DNA from: an uncultured Clostridia bacterium
GTDB taxonomy: Bacteria > Bacillota > Clostridia > Christensenellales > Borkfalkiaceae
Assembly (NCBI GenBank): GCA_947629225.1
Contig: CANRCY010000014.1
Span: 1 to 18,539 of the forward strand
Length of the DNA stretch: 18,539 bases
Reading direction: 5' to 3'
Positions 6,963 through 14,331 of the stretch are shown here, piece by piece. Below the pieces are notes generated by a model that was not told where the DNA came from, did not search any database, and saw only the letters and a program-made list of their open reading frames with translations. Numbering within the stretch: position 1 is the first letter of the stretch; each line of letters opens with the position of its first letter. A program made the translations under genes and the position numbers.

Positions 6963-9128
6963 ATGTTTGCCGAAGTCATCGTAGACATCGCGCACAGCGA
7001 TGTGGATAAGATTTTCGACTACGCCTGCGACGAAACCATTTCGGCGGGAATGCGCGTCGTCGTGCCCTTCGGAAGGAGCGCGGCGACGGGGTTTGTCATA
7101 CGCACCAAGGAAAAGAGCGACGTCCCCCCCGAAAAACTCAAACGCGTCTACCGCGCCGAAGAAAACTTTCCCGCCCTCAACGGGGAGTGCCTCGGCTTGG
7201 CGGAAAAACTGAGAGACCGCTACCGCTGTCCGCTCGCCCTCGTGTTGCGGCTGTTTTTGCCCTCGGAAATGCGTACGGGAAAGGTGGGCGAGGCGAGCAG
7301 AAACTTCGCCCGTCTCACCGAAGAGCCCTTCGAACCTCCGCTCCGCGCAAAACAACAGCTTGCCCTCATCGGGTTTTTGCGGGAGAACGGGGAGGCGGAC
7401 ACCGCCTTTTTGCGCGAGCGGTTCGGGGGAGCGCTCAAAGCGCTTACCGATAAGGGGATCGTCCTCATCGAGAAGAGGCGGGTCTTCCGCGATCCCTACC
7501 GCGGCATAGAGGGGGAACGGGAAGAGCGTACCTTGACGCCCGCACAGGAGAACGCGCTCGAAGCGATCGGCAAAACGGAGAAGACGGTCACCCTACTGCA
7601 CGGCGTAACGGGGAGCGGAAAGACGGAAGTCTACCTCCGCCTCATCGCCGAGCAGCTCCGCAAGGGCAAAACGGCGATCTTCCTTGTGCCCGAAATTTCG
7701 CTGACGCCGCAAATGCTCTCCCAGCTCCGCGCCCGTTTCGGCGGACAAGCCGCCATTCTGCACAGCGGGCTCTCGGCGGGGGAACGCTTCGACGAGTGGC
7801 GGAGGCTCAGAGAGGGGAGCGCGCGCATTGCGATCGGCGCGCGGTCGGCGATCTTCGCGCCCGTCGAAAATATCGGGGTCATCGTCATCGACGAGGAGCA
7901 CGACGGCAGTTATTCTTCCGAAAACGCGCCCCGCTACAACACCTTCGACGTCGCCTTTTTGCGGGCGAAATACAACAACTGCAAACTCATCCTCGGCAGC
8001 GCAACGCCCTCCGTGGAGACCTATAAACGGGCGATGGACGGGGAGTTCGGGCTCGTGCGTCTGCCCGAACGCATCAACAAAAGACCGCTCCCCGAAGTTT
8101 GTATCGTGGATATGAGACGGGAAATCCGCCGCGGCAATCCCTCGCCTTTTTCCGTCGTCTTGCGGGAACGGCTCAAAAACTGCCTCGACGGGGGGAACCA
8201 AGCGATCTTGTTCCTCAACCGCAGGGGATATTCCCAGACCGTTCTGTGCCGAGAGTGCGGCTATGTGGCGAAATGCGAGCACTGCGACGTGGCGCTCACC
8301 TATCACAGCGAGGAGAACTGCCTCAAATGCCATTACTGCGGCGCGCGCTACCATATGCTCTCGGGCTGTCCCGAATGCGGGAGCGTGCGGATCGGTTACG
8401 TCGGGACGGGCACCCAACGCGTGGTGACGGAACTTAAAAAGCTCTATCCTTCGGCGCGGATTTTGCGCATGGATAACGATACGACGAAGGGGAAGGAAGG
8501 GCATTATAAAATTCTCAAACAATTTGCGCAGAAAGAGGCGGATATCCTCGTCGGGACGCAAATGGTGGCAAAGGGGCACGATTTCCCCTCCGTTACGCTG
8601 GTGGGGATCCTCGATGCGGACATGAGTTTGCACTTCCCCGATTACAGAAGCGGCGAACGCACGTTTCAGCTCGTGACGCAGGTCGCGGGAAGAAGCGGCA
8701 GGGCGGAGGAGCGCGGCGAAGTCGTTTTGCAGACCTATGAGCCCGAGAACGCCGTTCTGCGGTTTGCCGCGTCCTACGATTACGAGGGATTTTACGAGCA
8801 CGAGATCGCAATGCGCGCGGGCATGTTCCCGCCCTTTGCCAAGATCGTGCGGGTCATGGTCGTCGGCGAGGACGAAAAAGAGGCGCTCGAAGCCTTAAAA
8901 GAGGTCTTCGGGAAGCTCGAAGCCGTCTACGCAAAACAGCCCGAAAAGTTTCTCTTTTTCAACAAGATGCACTCGCCCATCAAGCGCATCAAAGAAAAGT
9001 TCCGCTATCAGGCGCTCATGCGCCTTACGGACGGCGCGCCGCTCAGGGAGATCTATGAGATCTGTTCGGCGGTCTCCTATAAAAAGACGGTCGTCTATGT
9101 GGAAGAAAATCCCGCGAATTTGAGCTGA
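6963..9128 (+). CDS. priA: Replication restart helicase PriA
   Basis: PriA recognises stalled forks and D-loops and reloads the replicative helicase. The 721-aa product starts MFAEVIVDIAHSDVDKIFDY, the typical 3'BD DNA-binding domain, and has Walker A GVTGSGKT (214-221), VIDEEHDGSY near 307 (DEEH box), LILGSATPS, and the zinc-binding block of about 430-475 (CRECGY, CEHCD, CHYCG, CPECG: four CxxC pairs). ILVGTQMVAKGHDFP and QLVTQVAGRSGR are helicase motifs V and VI. An in-frame GTG at 6942 lies inside the terminator hairpin; ATG 6963, preceded by AGAGGACGGAG, is preferred and fits the family N-terminus. def follows after 17 nt. Confidence 0.96.
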   Translation: MFAEVIVDIAHSDVDKIFDYACDETISAGMRVVVPFGRSAATGFVIRTKEKSDVPPEKLKRVYRAEENFPALNGECLGLAEKLRDRYRCPLALVLRLFLPSEMRTGKVGEASRNFARLTEEPFEPPLRAKQQLALIGFLRENGEADTAFLRERFGGALKALTDKGIVLIEKRRVFRDPYRGIEGEREERTLTPAQENALEAIGKTEKTVTLLHGVTGSGKTEVYLRLIAEQLRKGKTAIFLVPEISLTPQMLSQLRARFGGQAAILHSGLSAGERFDEWRRLREGSARIAIGARSAIFAPVENIGVIVIDEEHDGSYSSENAPRYNTFDVAFLRAKYNNCKLILGSATPSVETYKRAMDGEFGLVRLPERINKRPLPEVCIVDMRREIRRGNPSPFSVVLRERLKNCLDGGNQAILFLNRRGYSQTVLCRECGYVAKCEHCDVALTYHSEENCLKCHYCGARYHMLSGCPECGSVRIGYVGTGTQRVVTELKKLYPSARILRMDNDTTKGKEGHYKILKQFAQKEADILVGTQMVAKGHDFPSVTLVGILDADMSLHFPDYRSGERTFQLVTQVAGRSGRAEERGEVVLQTYEPENAVLRFAASYDYEGFYEHEIAMRAGMFPPFAKIVRVMVVGEDEKEALEALKEVFGKLEAVYAKQPEKFLFFNKMHSPIKRIKEKFRYQALMRLTDGAPLREIYEICSAVSYKKTVVYVEENPANLS

Positions 9129-9145
9129 AAATAAGGAGAAGTGAT

Positions 9146-9601
9146 ATGATCCGTGAGATCGTGCAGGTCGGGGCGCCCGTTCTTCGGGAAAAATGCAAGC
9201 CCGTAACAAAGTTCGACGGCGAGCTTTTCAAGCTCCTCGACGATATGAAGGAGACCCTCAAACATGCCGAGGGCGCAGGGCTCGCCGCTCCGCAGGTGGG
9301 CGTGCCCGTCCGCGTCGTCGCCGTGGACGTCGAAGAGGGGTATTTCGAACTCATCAACCCCGTTTTCGTCTGGCAGAAAGGGGAACAGACAGGTCCCGAA
9401 GGGTGCCTCTCCGTCCGCGGGAAGGTCGGGGACGTTACCCGCCCTTCCAAAGTCAAAGTGATCTTCCAGGACAGAAAAGGGGATAAATATTCCCTCGTCG
9501 CGCGCGATTTTTTCGCCCGCGCCGTCTGCCATGAGCTCGACCACCTCGACGGGATCATCTATACCGACAAGGCGCAACGGGTACGCGATTCGGAGGATTA
9601 A
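9146..9601 (+). CDS. def: Peptide deformylase
   Basis: The enzyme removes the formyl group from N-formyl-methionine of nascent proteins. All three active-site motifs are present in this 151-aa protein: GLAAPQVG (45-52), EGCLSV with metal-ligand Cys87, and HELDHLDG with His129, Glu130 and His133. It is the short type 1 form, lacking a long C-terminal tail. ATG 9146 has AAGGAGAA 6-7 nt upstream. The stop codon is directly followed by the fmt start, so the formylating and deformylating enzymes are made together. Confidence 0.96.
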   Translation: MIREIVQVGAPVLREKCKPVTKFDGELFKLLDDMKETLKHAEGAGLAAPQVGVPVRVVAVDVEEGYFELINPVFVWQKGEQTGPEGCLSVRGKVGDVTRPSKVKVIFQDRKGDKYSLVARDFFARAVCHELDHLDGIIYTDKAQRVRDSED

Positions 9602-10525
9602 ATGAAGATCGTCTTTGCGGGGACCCCTGAATTCGCGGTGGGACCGCTGTTGGAATTGCATAGGGCGTTTCCCGTTTCCGCCGTCGTCACCCAGCCCGAC
9701 AAGCCGCAGGGGAGAAAGGGCGTATTGACCCCTCCGCCCGTCAAAGTGGCGGCAGGGGAGCTCGGCATCCCCGTCTTTCAGCCCGAAAAGCTCAAAAACG
9801 AGACGGAAATGCTCAAAAGTTTGCAGGCGGACATCATGGTGACCTGCGCCTACGGGCAGATCCTGACGCAGGAAGTGCTCGACAGCTTCCCCCTCGGGGT
9901 GTGGAATATCCACGCCTCTCTGCTTCCCGCATACAGGGGAGCCGCACCCATTGCCCGCGCCCTCATCGACGGTTGCCGCGAGACGGGCGTCACCATTATG
10001 AAAACGGAATTGGGGCTCGACACGGGGGACATTCTCCTCGCCGAAAAGCGCCCCATTTACGACAGCGACGACCTCGGCACCCTTGAAGAGAGGCTCTCCC
10101 GTTTGGCGGCAGAGCTCATCGTTTCGGCGGTGGAGAAAATCGAACGGGGGGAGCTCTCCCTCACAAAACAGGGGGAGGGGTTCACCTGCAAAAAGGTGAG
10201 CCGCACCGAGGTCGATTTTTCGAAGTCCGCGCGCGAGGTGAGCTGCCTCATCCGCGGTCTTTCGCCCGCGCCCTTCGCCTATGCGCGCATGGGGGAGCTC
10301 GTCCTCAACTTTTGGTTCGCGGAGGAAGTTCCCTGCGATACAGACGCGCCCGCGGGCACGGTGCTTTCGGCTTCGCCCAAGGAAGGGCTGATCGTCAAAT
10401 GCGGCGAGGGTGCGGTGAACATTCTCGAATTACAGCCTGCGGGCGGACGCAGAATGTCCGCGCGCGACTTTCTCAACGGAAGAAAAATACAGGCAGGACA
10501 GCGTTTTGACGAACCCGTTCTATGA
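9602..10525 (+). CDS. fmt: Methionyl-tRNA formyltransferase
   Basis: Fmt formylates Met-tRNA(fMet) from 10-formyltetrahydrofolate for initiation. The 307-aa protein begins MKIVFAGTPEFAVGPL and has the QPDKPQGRKG loop that contacts tRNA, the catalytic site NIHASLLPAYRGAAPI (Asn102, His104) and TELGLDTGDIL (Asp140). The C-terminal tRNA-binding domain follows (EVDFSKSAREVSCLIRGLSP). There is no gap from the def stop (9599-9601), so it depends on coupled translation. The 3' end overlaps rsmB by 20 nt. Confidence 0.96.
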   Translation: MKIVFAGTPEFAVGPLLELHRAFPVSAVVTQPDKPQGRKGVLTPPPVKVAAGELGIPVFQPEKLKNETEMLKSLQADIMVTCAYGQILTQEVLDSFPLGVWNIHASLLPAYRGAAPIARALIDGCRETGVTIMKTELGLDTGDILLAEKRPIYDSDDLGTLEERLSRLAAELIVSAVEKIERGELSLTKQGEGFTCKKVSRTEVDFSKSAREVSCLIRGLSPAPFAYARMGELVLNFWFAEEVPCDTDAPAGTVLSASPKEGLIVKCGEGAVNILELQPAGGRRMSARDFLNGRKIQAGQRFDEPVL

Positions 10526-11726
10526 CCCGTATCGGGTCTTGACCAAAATTTATGCCGAAGGGGCGCACCTGAAGATCGCGCTCGCGGAGACCGACCTCGA
10601 AGAGCTTCACCGCGCGCGCACGGTAAAAACGGTGTACGGCGTGCTCGAAAACGACGGCTATCTCTCCCTCTGCATCCGAACGTTCGCCCAAAAAAGCCCC
10701 AAACAAGCCGTGCGCATTTTGCTCAAGATCGCGCTCTATACGCTCGTCTTTCTCGAAAAACCGCGCTACATGGTGACGGATACCGCCGTAGACCTTCTGA
10801 AAAAGATGGGAAAGGGGGGAATGGCGGGGTTCGTAAACGCCTTTCTGCGCGCATTCGACGAAACAAAAGTGAGCCTGCCCGAAGGGGACGAGGGGCTCTC
10901 CGTCAAATATAATTTCCCGCTCTTTGCGGTGAAAAAACTCAAAGAAGAATACGGGGAGAGAGCCGAACGCATCATGGCGGCAAAGAGCCGCGGCGTGAGC
11001 GTCCGCTTTGTGCGCGGCGAGGAAAACTATCTCTCCCGTCCGCACGAAGAGACACCTTTTGCGCACCTCTTTCTCTTTCCCAATTTCGTCCGCGACGACG
11101 GGTTCTTCGCGGGGGATTATACCTTCCAATCAGTGGGGAGCGTGGCGATCTGCTCGGTCGTGGAGCCCTGCGAAAGGCTACTCGACGCTTGTGCCGCGCC
11201 CGGGGGAAAGAGCGTTCTCCTCTCCGAAAAATGCGCCCGCGTCACGGCGTGCGAACTGCACAGCCACCGCGTTTCCCTCATCGAGAGCTACGTCTCCCGC
11301 ATGGGGGTGAATAACGTGACGGCGGTCGAGGGCGATTCTGCCCTCTTCCGTCCCGAATGGGAGGGGGCGTTCGACGGCGTGCTGTGCGACGTGCCCTGCT
11401 CGGGGCTCGGAACGGTCGCCGAAAACCCCGATCTGCCTCTCCGCAAGACGGAGGAGAATTTCGAAGAACTGCAAAAGACCCAGCTTGCAATTCTCAAAAA
11501 TTGCGCCCGCTATGTCAAAAAGGGCGGCGCGCTGTACTATTCGACCTGTTCCGTTCTCCGCGAAGAGAACGACGGCGTGGTCGGGACGTTTTTGGAGAGC
11601 GGGGAGTTCGGAGTCGAAGAGGCGAATTGTCCGCTCGCGCATGAAAAAACGCAGTTCGGGCTGCAATTTTTGCCCGATACCGCCTTTGGGGCGGGCTTCT
11701 ACGTCGCAAAAATGAGGAAGAAATGA
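10506..11726 (+). CDS. rsmB: 16S rRNA (cytosine-967-C5)-methyltransferase RsmB
   Basis: This 406-aa protein has an N-terminal NusB-like helical RNA-binding domain (VLTKIYAEGAHLKIALAETD ... VDLLKKMGKGGMAGFVNAFL) and a C-terminal Rossmann methyltransferase domain. SAM-binding LDACAAPGGKS, the DVPCSGLGTV motif with one active-site Cys and YYSTCSVLREEND with the other are all intact, so it should methylate C967 of 16S rRNA. The best start is TTG 10506, overlapping fmt by 20 nt with a weak GCAGGACA site; no ATG lies early enough to keep the NusB-like fold. The position after fmt matches Bacillus. The stop overlaps rlmN (ATGA). Confidence 0.93.
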   Translation: MTNPFYDPYRVLTKIYAEGAHLKIALAETDLEELHRARTVKTVYGVLENDGYLSLCIRTFAQKSPKQAVRILLKIALYTLVFLEKPRYMVTDTAVDLLKKMGKGGMAGFVNAFLRAFDETKVSLPEGDEGLSVKYNFPLFAVKKLKEEYGERAERIMAAKSRGVSVRFVRGEENYLSRPHEETPFAHLFLFPNFVRDDGFFAGDYTFQSVGSVAICSVVEPCERLLDACAAPGGKSVLLSEKCARVTACELHSHRVSLIESYVSRMGVNNVTAVEGDSALFRPEWEGAFDGVLCDVPCSGLGTVAENPDLPLRKTEENFEELQKTQLAILKNCARYVKKGGALYYSTCSVLREENDGVVGTFLESGEFGVEEANCPLAHEKTQFGLQFLPDTAFGAGFYVAKMRKK

Positions 11727-12787
11727 AGGGAATTCTGCAAGATCTTTCCCGCGGGGAATTGAACGGGCTCGTGGAGGAACTCGGCGAAAAGAAATTCCGT
11801 GCCGAGCAGATCTATCTCGGGCTCATGCAGGGGAAGAAGATCTCCGAACTGAATATTCCCGCCTCTCTCCGCGCCGCCCTTACGGAGCGGTTCGAGGACG
11901 AGCCCGTGCGCATTCTGGAGACGTTCGTCTCGCAAGAGGACGGGACCAAAAAGTTTTTGTTTGCCCTTGCGGACGGGAACCTCATCGAGGGCGTGCTCAT
12001 GAAATACAAATACGGCAACACGCAGTGCGTCTCTACACAGGTGGGGTGCAGAATGGGATGTAAATTTTGCGCCTCTACCCTCGGAGGACGGGTGCGCGAT
12101 CTCACCGCGGGGGAAATTTTATCCGAGATTTTATGCGTCAACCGCAGCGAGGGCGGCAACCTGAAAGACCGCGCCGTGACGAACGTCGTGCTCATGGGCA
12201 GCGGAGAGCCGTTCGACAATTACGAAAACGTCGTGCGGTTTTTGCGGAACGTCACCGCGGAGGGCGGGATTGCCATCGGCGCGCGGAACATCAGCCTCTC
12301 CACTTGCGGGCTCGTGCCCGAAATGAACAAATTCGCCGAAGAGGGCATTCCGATCAATCTTACCGTCTCTCTCCACGCCACGACGGACGAGGAGCGCGCA
12401 CGCACCATGCCCATTGCAAACAAATATAAAATTCCCCAAATTTTAGAGGCATGCGCGAACTATTTCGAAAAGACGGGGCGGCGGTATATCTTCGAATATA
12501 CCCTCATCTCGGGGGAAAATGCAGACGAGAAGCACGCGCTGGCGCTTGCCAAACTGTTGAAGGGGAGACCCTGCCATGTGAATCTGATCCGTCTCAACGA
12601 GGTGAAGGAGCGGTCGCTCCGCGCCGCCGAGGAAAAGACTGCCCGCAGGTTTTTGGAAGTTTTGACGGAGCAGGGCATTTCGGCGACCTTGCGCCGCAGT
12701 ATGGGCTCCGACATCGGCGGAGCATGCGGACAACTGAGAGCAAGGTACTTGCGCGAGGAGAAAGCGGGCGGAGCCGATGTAAGATAA
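11723..12787 (+). CDS. rlmN: Dual-specificity rRNA/tRNA adenine-C2 methyltransferase RlmN (radical SAM)
   Basis: RlmN methylates A2503 of 23S rRNA and A37 of some tRNAs by a radical SAM mechanism with a 4Fe-4S cluster. The 354-aa protein shows the cluster motif CRMGCKFC (Cys109, Cys113, Cys116), the GSGEPFDNYENV glycine-rich SAM site, STCGLVPEM, VSLHATTDEERARTMPI and the C-terminal SMGSDIGGACGQL with the mechanistic Cys335. The start overlaps rsmB by 4 nt. Codons 323-339 are repeated almost exactly 996 bp downstream (13685-13735), beyond an inserted HNH gene. The tail here (RARYLREEK) looks like a normal RlmN end, so this copy is taken as intact. The usual downstream prpC-prkC-rsgA genes are not present. 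Confidence 0.96.
   Translation: MKGILQDLSRGELNGLVEELGEKKFRAEQIYLGLMQGKKISELNIPASLRAALTERFEDEPVRILETFVSQEDGTKKFLFALADGNLIEGVLMKYKYGNTQCVSTQVGCRMGCKFCASTLGGRVRDLTAGEILSEILCVNRSEGGNLKDRAVTNVVLMGSGEPFDNYENVVRFLRNVTAEGGIAIGARNISLSTCGLVPEMNKFAEEGIPINLTVSLHATTDEERARTMPIANKYKIPQILEACANYFEKTGRRYIFEYTLISGENADEKHALALAKLLKGRPCHVNLIRLNEVKERSLRAAEEKTARRFLEVLTEQGISATLRRSMGSDIGGACGQLRARYLREEKAGGADVR
12689..12739 (+). repeat. 51-bp direct repeat, copy 1 (3' end of rlmN)
   Basis: This stretch, within rlmN codons 323-339 including the catalytic Cys335, recurs at 13685-13735 with 50 of 51 positions identical (C12694 versus T13690). The two copies lie 996 bp apart and bracket the HNH gene. It starts exactly on a codon boundary. 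Such duplication of a conserved gene end is the footprint expected of an element that enters at a gene 3' end. Confidence 0.93.
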
Positions 12788-12820
12788 TTTCTCTTTTTTG
12801 CGCATAAACAAAAGGTGATT

Positions 12821-13660
12821 ATGAATACGACGGAAATTATTCTCATCAGTGTTATTTTATCCTGCGCTATACTGCTGGCGGTGGGATTAGGCATTCTTTT
12901 GGGGATAGATACACGATATAGAAAAATCGTTCAAGAGAAAAGCACAAAGGTAATTGCAGTAAAAGAACTCAACAAACAGTTTAACTTTTATCGTATTGAA
13001 CCAAAGGGACACCTCATTTATAAGTGTAAATCCAAACGAGAATTTGACAAATGCAATTTTTATGGAAAACTATGTGAGATAATATTGGAACGAGAAGTTT
13101 ATTTTAATGGATTAATAGAGGAAATCGAAAAAAACAGGGATGCCGCAAAGGAATATTTGAACCAATACAACGCAATTCAAAGCACGGTTACATATGAAGA
13201 CGCAAAAATATGGAAAGTGCCGTATTCGCGTTTTATTATGAAAGAAGAGGCGATTTGTGAAAAAATTAAAATGAAGGCTGACACGGACCATGTGCTTGAA
13301 TTTCTTGTGATTTATACGAGCCCAAAGGGAGTGAACACATATAGGGTACAAAAAAGTTTTTGTTTTGACGAATGGAAAAATTATTACGAAGAAGCATTAC
13401 AGGCAAGAAAAAATAAGACGGAATATCAACGTCAAGTCCAAAGAGAGCGTGCGCTTATGACGGACGATCTTCGATATAATGTTTTGCGCCGAGATAAGTT
13501 TCGCTGTCAAATTTGCGGTGCTACTGCCAAGGACGGTGCCGAATTGGAGATAGACCATATCATTCCTGTTTCCAAAGGCGGAAAGACGGTTATGGGCAAT
13601 CTTCAAACATTGTGCAAACGGTGTAATAGAGGGAAGAGTAATAAATATGACCCAGATTAA
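12821..13660 (+). CDS. Membrane-anchored HNH endonuclease domain protein
   Basis: The 279-aa product has one N-terminal hydrophobic helix (about residues 5-28, TEIILISVILSCAILLAVGL) with positively charged residues after it, so the rest should face the cytoplasm. A middle region of about 170 residues, partly helical (ILEREVYFNGLIEEIEKNRD), is not recognised. The C-terminus is a clear HNH domain: LRRDKFRCQICG (zinc ligands Cys229, Cys232), ELEIDHIIPVSKGG (Asp245, His246), Asn260 and LCKRCNRGK (Cys265, Cys268). These residues predict metal-dependent DNA cleavage. ATG 12821 follows AAAAGG at 5-6 nt; the GTG at 12815 is less likely. Base and codon use are AT-rich unlike its neighbours, which suggests transfer. 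It starts 33 nt after rlmN and has no visible promoter of its own. Possible roles are homing or defence against incoming DNA at the membrane; this is inference. Confidence 0.85.
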   Translation: MNTTEIILISVILSCAILLAVGLGILLGIDTRYRKIVQEKSTKVIAVKELNKQFNFYRIEPKGHLIYKCKSKREFDKCNFYGKLCEIILEREVYFNGLIEEIEKNRDAAKEYLNQYNAIQSTVTYEDAKIWKVPYSRFIMKEEAICEKIKMKADTDHVLEFLVIYTSPKGVNTYRVQKSFCFDEWKNYYEEALQARKNKTEYQRQVQRERALMTDDLRYNVLRRDKFRCQICGATAKDGAELEIDHIIPVSKGGKTVMGNLQTLCKRCNRGKSNKYDPD

Positions 13661-13684
13661 AAAAGAGGGAGATAGAAATTAAGA

Positions 13685-13735
13685 TTGCGTCGCAGTATGG
13701 GCTCCGACATCGGCGGAGCATGCGGACAACTGAGA
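13685..13735 (+). pseudogene. Duplicated 3' fragment of rlmN (51-bp direct repeat, copy 2)
   Basis: In its frame it encodes LRRSMGSDIGGACGQLR, the RlmN C-terminal motif, with no start codon and an in-frame stop just upstream (13673-13675). Homology to rlmN ends at 13735, exactly where the truncated first 162-bp repeat unit begins. One base differs from copy 1, a synonymous Arg codon change. It is either the displaced original end of rlmN or a duplication made on insertion. Confidence 0.85.
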
Positions 13736-14240
13736 TATTCACGAATTTTTCCCGATGGAAAAATTTCGTGAGGAAATGGGCGTGGGCGGTTTAATTTGCT
13801 TGCTTCTCTCGTTCGTTTCATCGAACACTAAGCCGCAGGCATGCGGCAAATTGTGGGCGCTTATGGAAAAGCGTGGTTTTCCAACGCGCAATGATTTTAT
13901 TCACGAATTTTTCGCGATGGAAAAATTCCGTGAAAAAATGGGCGCGGGCGGTTTAATTTGCTTGCTCCTCTCGTTCGTTTCATCGGACAATAAGGCAAAA
14001 GAGTTTGCCAAATTGAGTGCGCTTATGGAAAAGCGTGGTTTTCCAACGCGCAATGATTTTATTCACGAATTTTTCCCGATGGAAAAATTCCGTGAAAAAA
14101 TGGGCGCGGGCGGTTTAATCTGCTCGGTCCTCTCGTTCGTTTCACCGAACACTAAGCCGCAGGTATGCGGCAAATTGAGTGCGCTTATGGGAAATGGCGA
14201 TTTTCCAACGCGCAATGATTGGGAACGCGTCCCACCCCCT
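13736..14240 (+). repeat. 162-bp tandem repeats with conserved hairpins (3 copies plus a 19-bp remnant)
   Basis: Units start at 13755, 13917 and 14079 with an exact 162-bp period; a partial unit end precedes them (13736-13754), and copy 3 degenerates at its end. Each unit can form four stem-loops. H1: CACGAATTTTTC with GAAAAATT-C-CGTG spans each junction (e.g. 13902-13932). H4: GTTCG/CGAAC (13811-13826). H2: GCCGCA/TGCGGC (13832-13847). H3: TGGAAAA/TTTTCCA (13864-13883). In copy 2, H2 is GGCAAA/TTTGCC at the same offset (13994-14009): three base pairs change on both sides and remain paired. H3 in copy 3 stays paired through a G-T wobble although its loop changes; H4 in copy 2 also keeps a G-T pair. 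This points to selection on folded RNA or single-stranded DNA. Neither a transcript promoter nor a known family is recognised. Confidence 0.88.
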
Positions 14241-14243
14241 TGA
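13755..14243 (+). CDS. Open frame through the 162-bp repeats; doubtful protein
   Basis: Because 162 is divisible by three and no stop occurs, a 162-aa frame runs through the array, with 54-residue units beginning MEKFREKMGAGG and ending FPTRNDFIHEFF. There is no ribosome binding site before the ATG, which lies in the loop of a hairpin. Substitutions between copies cluster in the H2 stem, where they change most amino acids (NTKPQACG versus DNKAKEFA) yet keep the stem paired, the opposite of protein conservation. I list it because automated callers may predict it, but I consider a non-coding structured repeat more likely. Confidence 0.2.
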   Translation: MEKFREEMGVGGLICLLLSFVSSNTKPQACGKLWALMEKRGFPTRNDFIHEFFAMEKFREKMGAGGLICLLLSFVSSDNKAKEFAKLSALMEKRGFPTRNDFIHEFFPMEKFREKMGAGGLICSVLSFVSPNTKPQVCGKLSALMGNGDFPTRNDWERVPPP

Positions 14244-14245
14244 TT

Positions 14246-14264
14246 CCCCCTCCGATGGAGGGGG
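14246..14264 (+). repeat. GC-rich palindrome between the repeat array and rpe
   Basis: CCCCCTCC (14246-14253) and GGAGGGGG (14257-14264) form a perfect 8-bp stem with a GAT loop. It resembles in composition and form the CCCTCCCCCAA/TTGGGGGAGGG palindrome inserted in the dipeptidase gene (16047-16073), so both may belong to one dispersed palindromic family. The A/T-mixed sequence after it is no T-tract, so it is not a standard terminator for the + strand. The remaining 67 bp up to rpe show only the rpe ribosome site. Confidence 0.65.
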
Positions 14265-14331
14265 TAAGTAAAGACAGGGCGACAGATTCCTTAAAAGGGG
14301 CAAGCAAGGATAAAGAAAAAAGGAGGACGGT

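Larger units (their letters stand above)
12740..13735 (+). mobile_element. Putative insertion carrying a membrane-anchored HNH nuclease, bounded by rlmN-end repeats
   Basis: The block between the two 51-bp repeats (945 bp plus one repeat copy) holds a single gene, is plainly more AT-rich than both flanks, and interrupts the conserved rlmN ... rpe order. No transposase, integrase or terminal inverted repeat is seen. The boundaries are inferred from the direct repeat. The mechanism is unknown: nuclease-directed homing or recombination with a related donor are both possible. Confidence 0.55.

Noticed and set aside
7593..8801. 402-codon minus-strand open frame opposite priA
   Set aside because: Shadow of the priA helicase core, in which all motifs are intact on the + strand.
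13736..14240. CRISPR array
   Set aside because: The period is 162 bp with the whole unit conserved; there are no short repeats separated by unique spacers and no cas genes.
14240..14270. TTGATT ... TAAGTA as a promoter for rpe
   Set aside because: Spacing is 19 bp, the -10 is poor and the palindrome occupies the spacer.
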